A stretch of DNA of 64,000 nt. It comes from Trichomonas vaginalis G3 (Eukaryota > Parabasalia > Trichomonadida > Trichomonadidae). Under the pieces are notes generated by a model. It was not told the origin of the DNA, ran no database searches, and worked only from the letters and a program-made list of their open reading frames with translations. The DNA lies in contig NC_067206.1 in NCBI RefSeq assembly GCF_026262505.1, forward strand, positions 15,744,205-15,808,204, read 5' to 3'. The translations under genes and the position numbers were made by a program. Below, in pieces: positions 10,999-21,171 of this stretch; within the stretch, counting starts at the first letter, position 1, and the number at the start of each line of letters is the position of its first letter.

Positions 10999-11684
10999 CC
11001 ATTAACAATTGTTCAATCACATTTATACAACCCAAATCTATACCAATCATACTCTTATTCATACATCATATTTTAAAAACTTTTTTGCAATATGATATAT
11101 GTAAAGTGTCAAAAATGAATTGAACCGAATTTTCATGCATTACACTAATTTTATTAATTTATCTAAACTTTTATCCTCGTCTACAATTTAATCATCAATA
11201 ATTATCTCTTGTTCTATTTCACTATTATATATATATATTTATATGATTTGATTTAAAAAAAATAAATAAATAAATTAATAAATCATTTACTCAAATATAT
11301 CAAAAGTTTTATTTTTATATATAAAGATAACTACTTTTAAAAAAAATACCCTATATATTTTTGCCATGTAAACTATTTTTGCCATGTAAACTTGTCACTT
11401 TTGTCAGAAGTGAAGTGAACCGAATTTTCATGCACAACACAAATCCTTATCCTCTTCATTATTTTTCAATAATTTTTTTATCGTAATTTGTAAAATTCGT
11501 TCTTTTATAGCTGTTTAATAATCCAAAACCATATATTTTATTATTGTTAATTATTCCTAATCATGTTTTTCCATTAATTTTAATTTTTTATTTTCTGAAC
11601 CATTTAAATTAATTTTGTTAAGAATATTTTTTCAATATAGACTTCTGAAATAATTAAATTATTCTCAAATTCTCACAAATTATT

Positions 11685-11689
11685 TCATT
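11685..11689 (+). promoter_or_regulatory. Trichomonas initiator (TCATT) before integrase gene
   Basis: TCATT lies about 16-20 bases before the ATG at 11705. This fits the T. vaginalis initiator consensus and the short 5' leaders of this organism. Its presence suggests that the transposon gene used host-type transcription. Confidence 0.55.
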
Positions 11690-11704
11690 TCAAATTTGTT
11701 TAAA

Positions 11705-12291
11705 ATGAATTTGTACACCTTAGTTGATTCAGCTTGGCTTGAAACAGCTCTAGCACAGATTCAAAGGCGCACACCGTTAGCCATTGTTCTCACAAATGTT
11801 CCATTAGTCAACAACACTATTCGTTCATCAATTAACAAGATAACATTTTACAAAGCTCTCTTATGTAATAGACTAATTACTATTGAAGAGTACTTACATC
11901 ATACATACAAACTTCAAGAGTTTACTACTTTCTACATTAAATATAATAATCGACTCTACGAGTGTTCATCCATTTTGAAACACGAGATGACACTCTCCTT
12001 ACGATTATTTGATATTACAAAGTTCAAACGACTCTCGTATACAGGAAGAACCCTCATCAGCCAGCACTCCTCTACAACGCCAGCTTTCATCAGCCAGCAC
12101 TACCAACTCTGTTCCACAGCAACAGCTCTCAACAGCCAACGCTCCTCTACAAAGCCCACTTTCTGCCAACACCCCGCCACAACGCCAGCTCTCTGCCAAC
12201 GCTCCTCTTCAACGCCAGCTTTCATTAGCCAGCAGTACCAACACTCCCCCACAGCCACAACTCTCTGCCAGCACTCCCCTACAACGCCAGC
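11705..12291 (+). pseudogene. Integrase-type transposon protein, N-terminal part
   Basis: The part opens with MNLYTLVDSAWLETALAQIQ and a well-formed domain of about 110 residues (ITFYKALLCNRLITIEEYL, YIKYNNRLYECSS) that I do not recognise. It then passes into a low-complexity stretch of repeated Q-L-S-A-N/S-A-P-L-Q units. The start is chosen at the ATG 16-20 bases after a TCATT initiator. It is broken and then cut by MULE A at 12291, inside the repeats. The same Q-L-S-A-N repeats resume on the far side of the insertion, so both belong to one old gene. Role: presumably the DNA-binding or assembly end of the transposase. Confidence 0.6.
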
Positions 12292-12375
12292 GGCAAACCC
12301 AAATTTTAGCTAAAAGTGACAGGAAAAAAACGTTTAGTATTAAAAAAAGACCGACGAGAGCTTCGTTCGAAATAT

Positions 12376-12437
12376 AGAGGGAACTGAGAATGCGCAACTA
12401 TTCTCAGGGAATATTGGATGCTATTCCCGTTCCCTCT
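12376..12437. repeat. Three-way-junction palindrome in MULE A
   Basis: An outer stem agagggaac/gttccctct encloses two hairpins side by side, tgagaat-attctca and gggaata-tattccc. The same 62-bp arrangement is kept in reverse in A' at 57001-57062. It lies about 85 bp inside the terminus. It is not a tRNA: there are only two inner arms and no tRNA box sequences. A role in transposase binding or replication is inference. Confidence 0.75.
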
Positions 12438-12478
12438 GTATGGAAAATTGAGGTTTTCAAAGGGAGTTAAAATAATAT

Positions 12479-12718
12479 CAAATTTATACTAATTTACTTC
12501 AAAATACAAAAGTATTTGACAGCTAAAATTAGTTACTTTAGCAAGCCTATCAATACCCTTTTACGATTATTGCTACTTTTTCGAAATAAAAGTAAAAACA
12601 AATTTATACTAATTTACTTCAAAATACAAAAGTATTTGACAGCTAAAATTAGTTACTTTAGCAAGCCTATCAATACCCTTTTACGATTATTGCTACTTTT
12701 TCGAAATAAAATAAATTT
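12479..12718. repeat. 120-bp tandem repeat, 2 copies
   Basis: Two almost identical 120-bp units, each starting caaatttatactaatttac and ending in aataaaa. Because 120 is a multiple of three, an open frame runs through the repeat, but no coding role is supported. Seven copies of the same unit occur in A' at 56127-56959. Confidence 0.9.
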
Positions 12719-12779
12719 ATTATCAAAAACCTTTTTTTCTTAGTAAAAATAAAAATGTTATTTTATATCAAGTTTTTAT

Positions 12780-14461
12780 TCATAAATTTTTATAATGTTG
12801 TATAAATTTGAAGGTGGAAATCTGTAATAATTTTATCTTGAAAAGACTTGGCATTCTCAACAATGAATTGAGGGTATTGCATCCAAATTCTGTAATTTGC
12901 GTGAGAATACTAAGCTTGATTTCCATTGGGATACTTAATTTCGAAAAATACTGGGTCATTCGTTTTTGAACCTTTGCTGCCTTGACAACTTTATCAAGTA
13001 GGTCATCTAAACCCAATTGAAGCGTATTTAAGTTTGCTGATGAGTTAACTATTAACGATTTAATTTTATCAGTGAGCATTATACATTTTTCTGTATCCAG
13101 TCTGATTGTAGACTTTTTTGGCTTTTTTTCAGATGGCAACGGATTTGGAATTTTGTCTCTGAGCCTTATATCTTGAGAAATTCTGTAATAAAATGAAGGA
13201 ACGATAAAATCGATTAATTTCATCACAAATCGATCAAATCTCATGAAAATTGTTCCGCCAAAGTAGTAATATTTAATTTTTTTGTTAATCGATTCTGAAA
13301 TGTTATTTGTGAGAGCTAAATTTTCATCTCTTTCAGCGGCTGTCCATCTTTCTTGGTTTGATATCCATTGATTTTGTATGTATTTTGAAAATTCTGGGAA
13401 TTTTTCGGCTATTTCCAGAATTTTTTTGAACGTTGGTTCAATCCATTCTTTCTTGCCATTTCTGCCGTATGCAAGATAGTTCATTTTTGTATCTAATATC
13501 AATTTGTCTGAACTCTCAAATGCATAATCTTTCAAATTTTTTCTGAACGCCCTCATTACATGAACTGCACACCAATGAAGGATAACTTCTGGAAAAGAGT
13601 TGATAATCGCATTTTCGATTTCTTGTGCACAATCTGACATAAAATATTTTGGTTTTACTTTTGCCCAGTTAAAAAATGCCTTGAGACAGAATGCAATATT
13701 TTCTGAAGTGTTTGGATAAACGACAAATTGAAAAATTGGGAATGCATGTGTATTTGGAAATTTGGCTGATATCATGTAAAACAACATTTTAAATTCAAGT
13801 AATGAATGGGTTGCATCAATAAAATGCTCTTTCACAATTTTGATTATGTCCAGAAATTTGAAAGAAGCATAATAAAAGATTAATTTCTTTGGTTTGTTGT
13901 AATTATCGACATCGAAATAAATTAAATCTTTTGGTGACTCTTGTTCTTTGATACCCTTAAATAATTGAGTTGACTTGAATTGATTATCATCGTACTTTTG
14001 AATACCTTTGATCTTTTTATTTCCTTTTTCCTGAATTGTTTTCATTTGATCTGAAGATGCATTCAAAAAAGATGGCCTGTTAAGTGGATCATCCAGATCA
14101 AGTTTTTTGTCGCATTCAATTTGAGCCATTTTCGGATCACCCCCCTGTTTTATAAAATTAATAAGTACCCGACGATAGCATTGTGATAATGTGTGGTATT
14201 TCTTTGTCTCATCTTTGATTTGATTGTGATTATGTGTTCCATTATATTCTGTTAGGATATATTCTTCATCATCCTTTAGAAATGAGATACATGCTTCACA
14301 TTTATCTGCACTGCACCTGAATTTTAATTTTATTTCCCCTAAATTTGGATTTTTTTTAATTGATATGGACAACCTGCATGGCATTCGTTATCAATGACAG
14401 CTTTCATAGCATCAATATAAGATAGCCTTTCTTTAAGTTCGCATGGTGTATCGATATGCAT
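12780..14461 (-). pseudogene. MULE A transposase, one frameshift
   Basis: A MULE transposase. Numbering from an internal methionine at 14384, it has a zinc-binding N-terminal module (FRCSADKCEAC...YNGTHNH, about residues 22-53), the first catalytic aspartate in HFIDATHSLL (about 190), the second in YFMSDCAQEIENAI (about 251) followed by the WCAVHV block, and the glutamate in NNISESINKK (about 367). The frame from 14384 lacks the usual start. A short frame beginning at 14461 (MHIDTPCELKERL) lies just after TCATTTCATT initiator-like sequence and joins this one only if a frameshift at the A/T run near 14350 is allowed. Length is otherwise typical (about 560). Confidence 0.85.
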
Positions 14462-14964
14462 CAAAAAAATGAAATGAAATTTCAATATCAAAAAAAGCAC
14501 AAAATTTGAAAAAATTCACAAATCTTGGTTTCTGAAAGAAAATGGCCTCTTAAACTTTGTGCATATATTCATCTATAAGACACATTGTATCCATATATTA
14601 TTTAGCCAACACAACTTATCTGGTATCGAGAAAATTCAAAAAAAGCACAAAATTTGAAAATTGCTCGGTTCTACATTCAAAATAAATTTCATTAATTTTT
14701 ACGTACATATTAAGCTACTTATCTTCTACATATATAATCTTCATTAGATATATACATGATAAATAAAATTCATAAAACATTAAAAATCAAAAAATTAGAT
14801 GAACCTTGGCAATTAAACTTTATTAAATAATAGTTGTTTATAAATTATATTATATTATCATTTAATATTATTTTGATAATGAAGATTTTATTTTGCAATA
14901 ATATAAACGAATTTTTTTACCTTATGAACTTTTGATGGAAATATGCAAATTTAAAATAATAAAG

Positions 14965-15165
14965 AAAGCCGCGAGCGAAGCAATCGGCTTAGTTCGAAGA
15001 TTTTGATTCAAATCTTTGCTGATCTGTAATTCGCGGAAGCAGCGAGCGAAGCGATCGGCTTAGGTCTAAGATTTTGATTCAAATCTTTGCTGATCTGTAA
15101 TTCGCGGAAGCCGCGAGCGAAGCGATCGGCTTAGGTCTAAGATTTTGATTCAAATCTTTGCTTAT
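14965..15165. repeat. 71-bp tandem repeat near MULE A right end
   Basis: Two full units and part of a third with a 71-bp period, each with gccgcgagcgaagcgatcgg and gattttgattcaaatctttg. Two related units occur in A' at about 55900-56035. Such subterminal repeats are often transposase binding sites; this is inference. Confidence 0.8.
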
Positions 15166-15312
15166 ATTCCTTAAATTCTTTATGAAACTCGCAACAGTTC
15201 CATAAAAAATTTTAAATTCTAAACTGTCGAAATTACCGATCGGTAATCACACCATTCACAGGTGTGTCACTTTTTACAGGTGTGTCACTTTTAGCTACAA
15301 TTACCCCTACTC

Positions 15313-16458
15313 CAACACCAGCTCTCTGCCAACTCTCTTCCACAGCAACAACTCTCTGCCAACACCTCGGCGCAGCAACAACTCTCTGCCAACACTCCCC
15401 CACAACGCCAGCTCTCTGCCAACTCTCTTCCACAGCAACAACTCTCTGCCAACACTCCCCCACAACGCCAGCTCTCTGCCAACTCTCTTCCACAGCAACA
15501 ACTCTCTGCCAACACCCAGACACAACGCCAGCTATCTGCCAACACTTCGGCACAGCAACAACTCTCTGCCAACACTCCCCCACAGCAACAGCTCTCTGCC
15601 AATACTCATCTTCAACGCCAGCTCTCTGCCAACACCTCGGCACAGCAACAACTCTCTGCCAACACTCCCCCACAACGCCAGCTCTCTGCCAACACTCATC
15701 TTCAACGCCAGCTCTCTGCCAACACCTCGGCACAGCAACAACTCTCTGCCAACACTCCCCCACAGCAACAGCTCTCTGCCAATACTCAGCCTCAGCCTCA
15801 CCCATCTGTGTCTATTCCCCTTAAGCGCGGGAGACCCAAAGTTAATGTACCAAAAGATCTTAAGGTAACTATTAGAAGCCTAATTGAGCAGCATGGCCAT
15901 CTTGGAATAATCTCCGCCTATAACCAAATAAATAAAGATATCGAATATGCCAAATCTCATTTTGAGGCATTTTTGGACATGAAGACGGGTATTGTTCCAC
16001 AGCCAACGCCTACCCAAGCATGGTTCTCCGCTATTGAACGTTTTAAGCCCCTGAATCAAATTTCTTCCACAATTCCTTCCGGACTTATGATTGAAGAGTC
16101 TCCATTATCATTTCCATCTGAGCTGAGGAACATTAAATATCTTACAAACCCTCTTCCACATCCCCCCTCAAGACATATGGTAGAAAGAGCTTTTAGAGAG
16201 CTAGACTTGGCACGTCCAAGGGGACCCTATCGGCCAAAAGGAAAGACAAGATACTTAGCTGCCTTTCCTAACCAAATATGGCACGTTGATATCCACTTTC
16301 TTGGCAAAAAGAGAAGTCAGATTCTTTATGCTGTGATTGATGACTGCACAAGGCTCATCATAGAATGGCAGCATCTTTCGTCAAAACATGCTAGCCAAAC
16401 AGTGAAAGTAATTAAGAGAGCAATAGCCCGTTATGGACCACTACATACAATTTGGTCC
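15313..16458 (+). pseudogene. Integrase-type transposon protein, middle part
   Basis: This part begins within the Q-L-S-A-N repeats, where 12-residue units of the type QLSANTPPQRQ alternate with QLSANTSAQQQ for about 165 codons. It continues with KRGRPKVNVP, a helical segment, and the beginning of an rve catalytic core: PNQIWHVDIHFLG holds the first aspartate and AVIDDCTRLIIEW follows. It is cut by MULE B exactly at the IWSDN motif of the second aspartate. Frames on the other strand or phase across the repeats are artefacts. Fossil part of the integrase-type transposon. Confidence 0.75.
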
Positions 16459-17216
16459 GATAATGTTGTAAACAGAAATTCATCAAAAGTGACACCTCAG
16501 AAAAGCTAAAATATTGAATTTTTGGAACTTTTGATAGAGCACGTTTTTAAATATTAATTAAAGTAAATGTATATTTTGTAAAGATTCTTTTTAATAAAAA
16601 AATAAAATTTTGAAGAAGAACACAAAATCTTCTGAAAAATAATATCACATAAACTCATATTATTTTCTAATATATAACTATTTTATATAAAAATCAAATT
16701 CAATGATCTTAAAAGCGAAGGATAAACCTCAAAATTTACGAATATAATGAGTGGGAATATAATGCTTATCTATCATAAAACCAGAGATTGGGACAAAGTT
16801 GCAATTCGGCACTTTTTGTAAAAAATGGGGTCATACTCATAATGAATAGAGACTTATAGCCAAGTCTTGATATCATGCAGGGAGAATATACATTGATAAG
16901 CAATTATATTTTATAGTAGTAGTATTCAGAAATTCTTACAATTTACAATACAATTTTCAAAAATGGATAAAGACTTATAGCCAAGTCTTGATATCATGCA
17001 GGGAGACTCTCTACAAATACAAAAATTGATTATCATAAGGAAATACAAATTTATCAATTTTCATGTGAAAATTACATAAATTTGTTCTCCAATAAATAGC
17101 AATAATACTTTGAATGTTATATTAAGTAATATAGCTTCAGGTAAATAAGCTTACACTTCAAAAATATACTGTTTATTCATTAATTTTAAAAAAAAGTCCA
17201 AATTATCTAATCTTGC

Positions 17217-18686
17217 TTACTCTTCCTTTAAACTTCTTTGTGCCAAATTTAATATTGCCTTCAAAGATGGAATAAGGACATTAGGTTCAATCCTTCGGCT
17301 TTCGACAATTTCCAAAATGTGTTGAATTAATTTCAAACATTCATCGTGTTTTGAAGCTCTTTGCTCAACAATCTGATTACCTGCCCTTGTAAGAATTCTT
17401 ACTGCTCTTTCTTCATTCAAAACATTAGCGACTTGAACCTTAATAATCGCATTTGGAATCACAACAGTGATGAGAGTTATGACGATGTCATCAATGCGCT
17501 CATTTTTCTTACCCAAGAAAAATGTTTGCTTTAATTGATGAAAGTGTGATTCCGCAATGTTATTCGTGGAATCACCTTCTCCACGATATAACATCATCCA
17601 ATGTTCTTTGGTTCTTCTCCATTGTTTATCGAAATACTTCAAAGCGCGCGGTTCTTTTTCTTCTAACATTGTTGTCAAGAACTCATATGTTTCATCAGAC
17701 TCTTCAGCCAGCTTTTCTGCATTCGTTGCATCTGCACGTAATGTCAAAAAGTCCATTGCTAAATAGAAGTTCTCAAAATTCTGTGGATTGTCAAAATAGC
17801 TTCCAACTTTTGCACATGCGCGTAAAACATGCACAGCGCACCAACTGAGCTGCGCAAGAGGAAATCCGTCCTCAATTGCGCGAGCAATGTTTAGCGCACA
17901 GTCAGCGCTCCAATGCTGTGGATCCAGGTGCGCAAACTCACAGAATTTCACCAAACATTCTTGAATTTTTTCAGATGTCTGAGGGTTCACTAAAAAATAG
18001 CAAAAGGGGAAAATTGTGTTTTGACTTGTTTTCATTGTTACTGCAAACAATTGGATCTTTCCTTTAATTAAAGAATGAGTGGAATCGACGTGGAGAGGGT
18101 TATCAATGCTATGCACCAATTCTTTTGCAGCAAAAGGTGCATATATGATTGTAAACTCGGAAAAATCTCCATTGTAATCAAATTGAACGAGATCATCTGG
18201 GCACTCTTCCTGTAAATTATTCAAAAATGCTTCCAAAGAAGTGTAAGGATCGTTTGATAATCTTTGTGCAATAATCTCATCAAGGCGATAAAATTTGTGC
18301 TTTAAAGCATCAGTAGACTGCGCGAAAAGTTTCATTGTTTCTTTGTTATTCGTATCAATTCCGAACTTATCAAAAAATGCTTTTTGAGCAAGAAATTGCT
18401 TTCCACCGTTTTTAATATAAAGTTCGATCCATTTTTGATAAAATTTACTCGCGTAATGTGAACCCATTTCAACTCCTATATGATGGCAATGTTCTTCATT
18501 AACTTTGCTTATAGTAAACACTCCATTTTGTTCTTCAACCCTAAATTTTGCCTTGCATAGGGGATACGAACATGAATAAGTGACATATTGCTTTGGAGAT
18601 CCCGTTCTTCTTCTGTATGGGACACCGCCCTTGACTTCCTGTTTAATACCAAAAGCAATAAGCTCCTCTAAGTCCACCGAAATCAT
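17217..18686 (-). CDS. MULE B transposase, open
   Basis: An uninterrupted MULE transposase of 489 residues. The start at 18686 (MISVDLEELIAFG) is preferred over the frame's first methionine at 18725 because TCATTTTT stands directly before it, a Trichomonas initiator. The N-terminus has a zinc-binding module (YSCSYPLCKAKF...EEHCHHIG). The catalytic residues are visible: aspartate in LHVDSTHSLI (about residue 201), aspartate in HWSADCALNIARAI (about 262) with SWCAVHVLRA, and glutamate in NNIAESHFHQL (about 379). All three are present and the length fits, so the protein could be active; it would cut and rejoin MULE ends in the nucleus. Confidence 0.9.
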   Translation of the reverse strand: MISVDLEELIAFGIKQEVKGGVPYRRRTGSPKQYVTYSCSYPLCKAKFRVEEQNGVFTISKVNEEHCHHIGVEMGSHYASKFYQKWIELYIKNGGKQFLAQKAFFDKFGIDTNNKETMKLFAQSTDALKHKFYRLDEIIAQRLSNDPYTSLEAFLNNLQEECPDDLVQFDYNGDFSEFTIIYAPFAAKELVHSIDNPLHVDSTHSLIKGKIQLFAVTMKTSQNTIFPFCYFLVNPQTSEKIQECLVKFCEFAHLDPQHWSADCALNIARAIEDGFPLAQLSWCAVHVLRACAKVGSYFDNPQNFENFYLAMDFLTLRADATNAEKLAEESDETYEFLTTMLEEKEPRALKYFDKQWRRTKEHWMMLYRGEGDSTNNIAESHFHQLKQTFFLGKKNERIDDIVITLITVVIPNAIIKVQVANVLNEERAVRILTRAGNQIVEQRASKHDECLKLIQHILEIVESRRIEPNVLIPSLKAILNLAQRSLKEE

Positions 18687-18960
18687 AAAAATGAAGTGAT
18701 TTTGAAAAGAGTTAACAAAATTCAAATCACATCAAAAACAAAAACACATAAAAAATATTTTATTATACTCATTCGAAATTAAAAATAATAAAATTTATAT
18801 ATATTAATTTCATTAAATCAAGGTTAAAAATCTCACCGGAAAAATAACCTCAGTGTGATAAATTTATCACCGGAAAAATTTACAATAAGGTTAATACCGA
18901 AAATATCGAAAAATCAACATTTAAGGTTAATTTAAGAGTATGCACTTTTGTCACCTACTC

Positions 18961-19587
18961 TCATAAAACCATATGAAATATCAATTTTTGCTTTACGCCT
19001 AATTTTTGACGACAATTAGCAAAAAATGTTAAATGTTAACACTCAGTCCATTTGAATATGAAAAATAAAATTGACTTTGATTAAATGTTTTTATTTATCA
19101 TGCAATTCTTCTTGCGACCAAAGATTTGAATAAAAGTTCAAAAAATAAGATAGCTTAAAAAATAATATACGGTAGTGTTTACTAATAGATGAATAGTATA
19201 TAAATTCTATTAAAATGGATTTGATCCAAAAAAATATATAAAATTTGATCATAAATAAAATCGTTTTAAATTACTTCTTCATTTAAATTATAACAATTAT
19301 TTTTGGTTTTATATTTTTTTGGATCAAATCCATTTTAATAGAATTTATATACTATTCATCTATTAGTAAACACTACCGTATATTATTTTTTAAGCTATCT
19401 TATTTTTTGAACTTTTATTCAAATCTTTGGTCGCAAGAAGAATTGCATGATAAATAAAAACATTTAATCAAAGTCAATTTTATTTTTCATATTCAAATGG
19501 ACTGAGTGTTAACATTTAACATTTTTTGCTAATTGTCGTCAAAAATTAGGCGTAAAGCAAAAATTGATATTTCATATGGTTTTATGA
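18961..19587. repeat. 280-bp near-perfect palindrome in MULE B
   Basis: Arms 18961-19240 and 19306-19587 are nearly perfect reverse complements with a loop of about 65 bp. The outer edge (cataaaaccatatgaaatat) partly matches the subterminal inverted repeat of the same MULE. It may be an inserted MITE or a product of end duplication. Two frames in it would encode nothing recognisable. Confidence 0.85.
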
Positions 19588-19905
19588 TAGATAAGCATTA
19601 TATTCCCACTCATTATATTCGTAAATTTTGAGGTTTATCCTTCGCTTTTAAGATCATTGAATTTGATTTTTATATAAAATAGTTATATATTAGAAAATAA
19701 TATGAGTTTATGTGATATTATTTTTCAGAAGATTTCATTCTATATGCCTATGAAAAGTACTCTCAAAACTAACTTTTCCTAATTATAATTAAATCTAGAA
19801 TATTGTATTATGCTTAGTATTATTTCATTTTTCTCATTCAATTTAGAATTTACAAATGTCAAAAAATTGAGAGCTGTCACTTTTGATGAATTTCTGTTTA
19901 TTACA

Positions 19906-20454
19906 GATAATGGCGGCGAAAATAAAGGCGAGTTCCTAAAGGCTATGAGGGTTCGGGGGATCAATAATGTATATATTGTCCCCCATTGCCCATACCAAAA
20001 TGGGAAAATCGAGCGCTTGTGGCCTAACATAGAGAGCAGAGAGTTGTCATGGGCAAAGATTCAACAATGGGTTGAGTACTATAATGCTAAACCTCATCTA
20101 GCATTACCAACTCATTATGTGAATGGAAAACAAATTCACTATAGCCCATCTGAAATGTGGAAGAAACTTCCAATTTGGAAGAGGGGAATGCCGGCAAAAT
20201 GGCTTGTGGATGATGTCTCTCAAGATTTTCTTCCAGGTTCACTTATGGCCAATGAGATGCCAGAGCTTCAAGGAATCGAAGAAGATGAATGGGAAAAAGA
20301 AGGCGAGGAAGTTGAAGAAGAAGAAAATAAGGCGAATCCGGTTGAAATAGAAGAAGATAGTAATGAAGAAGAAGAATACGAAGTAAATTATGAAGAAGAA
20401 TATCAAGAAGATTATGAAGACCCTTATGAAGAAGATTATGATGATTCATTTTAA
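19906..20454 (+). pseudogene. Integrase-type transposon protein, C-terminal part
   Basis: This part resumes at the second catalytic motif (DNGGENKGEFL), then IVPHCPYQNGKIERLWPN with the catalytic glutamate, WVEYYNAKPHLALP and HYSPSEMW, a layout typical of D,D35E rve integrases. The tail is very acidic (runs of E with Y and D) and ends in DDSF. It is separated from the middle part by MULE B. Fossil element; nothing is said here about an undisturbed form. Confidence 0.75.
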
Positions 20455-20862
20455 TATTACGAATAAAATGTCACTTTTTCTATTTTTGACACGTAAAGTT
20501 GTCACTTTTCTATCAAACTGTTTTTATCGTTTTCGTATATAACAGTATTTCTTTTTGAATTCTATATAAATAAGACGGGTGTGGAACTTTAAATCCAAGA
20601 AAATTGCAGAATTTTTTGCAATCTCATATGTTCCACCTCTAACTAACGTCGCAAAAGTGAACCATTTGCATTTACTTGGATTGGTTCTATATCAGTCTCT
20701 TCGTCAAGATTGATAACTTCCATTATAAAAAGTAACAAACAATTTTACGTTATAAGACATATGGGACGGAATTTAATCATATGTTTAGTATTAGAGAAAG
20801 ATTTTTATGTGTTGTTTTGTTAGAACCAAATAAAAAATAACACAAGAACTTTAAATCATTAA
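20455..20862. other. Transposon end and spacer
   Basis: Holds two inverted AAAAGTGACA copies (20469-20478, 20500-20509), the likely right end of the integrase-type element. The rest is spacer, ending in TCATT at 20856-20860, an initiator directly before the small gene at 20863. Confidence 0.45.
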
Positions 20863-21171
20863 ATGGCTTGTAAATTTAGTAGATTTACTACAATATTCAA
20901 CAATTTTGATTCTACAATCAGTAAAGACATTTTTAAATCGTTGTTAAAGATATCCAAAGAACAGTGCATCGATTTTCAAGGCAAAATTAGTTACTTTTCT
21001 CCAAAAATTCAAATTCACGTTGAAAATTTTGGTTTCTTCATGAATATATCCGAGTTACTCCTGCAGAAAGGGATACAACTTGATTCTTACGCTTCTAAGA
21101 TCACTATCAAAATTTTAGTAGAGTATCCCTCTCAATTTTCATGTCACTTGTATTTTTCAAATGCATATTAG
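20863..21171 (+). CDS. Hypothetical protein, 102 aa
   Basis: I do not recognise this protein. It has 102 residues with a mixed composition (FSRFTTIFNNFDSTISKD, ISYFSPKIQIHVENFGF), no signal peptide and no clear membrane segment. The best support for a real gene is the TCATT initiator two bases before the ATG, the usual Trichomonas spacing. It may be the 5' remnant of a longer gene such as the ankyrin/DUF3447 type, whose N-termini often have similar short helices. Confidence is low. Confidence 0.4.
   Translation: MACKFSRFTTIFNNFDSTISKDIFKSLLKISKEQCIDFQGKISYFSPKIQIHVENFGFFMNISELLLQKGIQLDSYASKITIKILVEYPSQFSCHLYFSNAY

Larger units (their letters stand above)
9721..11439. mobile_element. Non-autonomous element D1 with hairpin chain
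   Basis: The segment is flanked by perfect 16-bp direct repeats (caaatccttatcctct at 9705-9720 and 11440-11455), which look like a target duplication. Its ends are inverted: the left starts gtaatgcatgaaaatttcgg, and the right end read backwards starts gttgtgcatgaaaattcgg. Internally most of 9942-10620 is present again in reverse from 10590 to 11440, so the element is a large palindrome. It carries two copies of a hairpin chain and no transposase. Motifs resembling its own ends also occur inside at 10307 and about 11105-11140, so an insertion or inverted duplication of one copy within another is likely. Confidence 0.7.
12292..15312. mobile_element. MULE A (Mutator-like DNA transposon)
   Basis: A 3.0-kb element with 10-bp target duplication (caacgccagc at 12282-12291, caacaccagc at 15313-15322, one mismatch). 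Inverted ends contain the common core aattttagctaaaagtgaca. From left to right it has a three-way-junction palindrome (12376-12437), two copies of a 120-bp repeat (12479-12718), a minus-strand transposase (12780-14461) and a 71-bp tandem repeat (about 14965-15165). The related A' at 55769-57149 has the same ends but no transposase. 14462-15312 otherwise holds no gene. Confidence 0.85.
16466..19905. mobile_element. MULE B (Mutator-like DNA transposon)
   Basis: A 3.4-kb element with gataatg on both sides (16459-16465 and 19906-19912). Inverted ends share aaacagaaattcatcaaaag and the motif AAAAGTGACA. A longer subterminal inverted repeat pairs about 16626-16793 with 19577-19735. The transposase (17217-18686) is on the minus strand, and a 280-bp palindrome follows at 18961-19587. 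The remaining 16500-17216 and 18726-18960 contain no gene; a short repeat (gacttatagccaagtcttg) occurs at about 16849 and 16973. Confidence 0.85.
11456..20510 (+). mobile_element. Integrase-type transposon, split by two MULEs
   Basis: A gene for an rve/DDE-type integrase starts at 11705 and ends at 20454. It is separated into three parts by MULE A (12292-15312) and MULE B (16466-19905), each with its own target duplication. Just after the stop the sequence holds two inverted copies of AAAAGTGACA (20469-20478 and 20500-20509), which look like the right terminus. The left terminus is not fixed; similar motifs occur at 9023 and 10336. The element is a broken fossil; besides the two insertions the first part shows about one break. 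The family is unassigned; it could be a Ginger-like or IS481-like DNA transposon or a relative of Polinton integrases. Confidence 0.6.

Noticed and set aside
12376-12437. tRNA-like cloverleaf
   Set aside because: Only two inner arms, 62 bases, no A or B box, no CCA-stem pattern; it is repeated in A' as part of the MULE.
12516-12743. Open frame of 75 codons through the 120-bp repeats
   Set aside because: It exists only because the repeat period is divisible by three; no start signal and no protein-like composition.
15233-15824. Several long frames on both strands across the Q-L-S-A-N repeats
   Set aside because: Tandem repetition keeps several frames open at once. The frame leading into the rve core is the one that makes sense.
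17522-18067. Plus-strand frames inside the MULE B transposase
   Set aside because: Shadows of the transposase on the minus strand.
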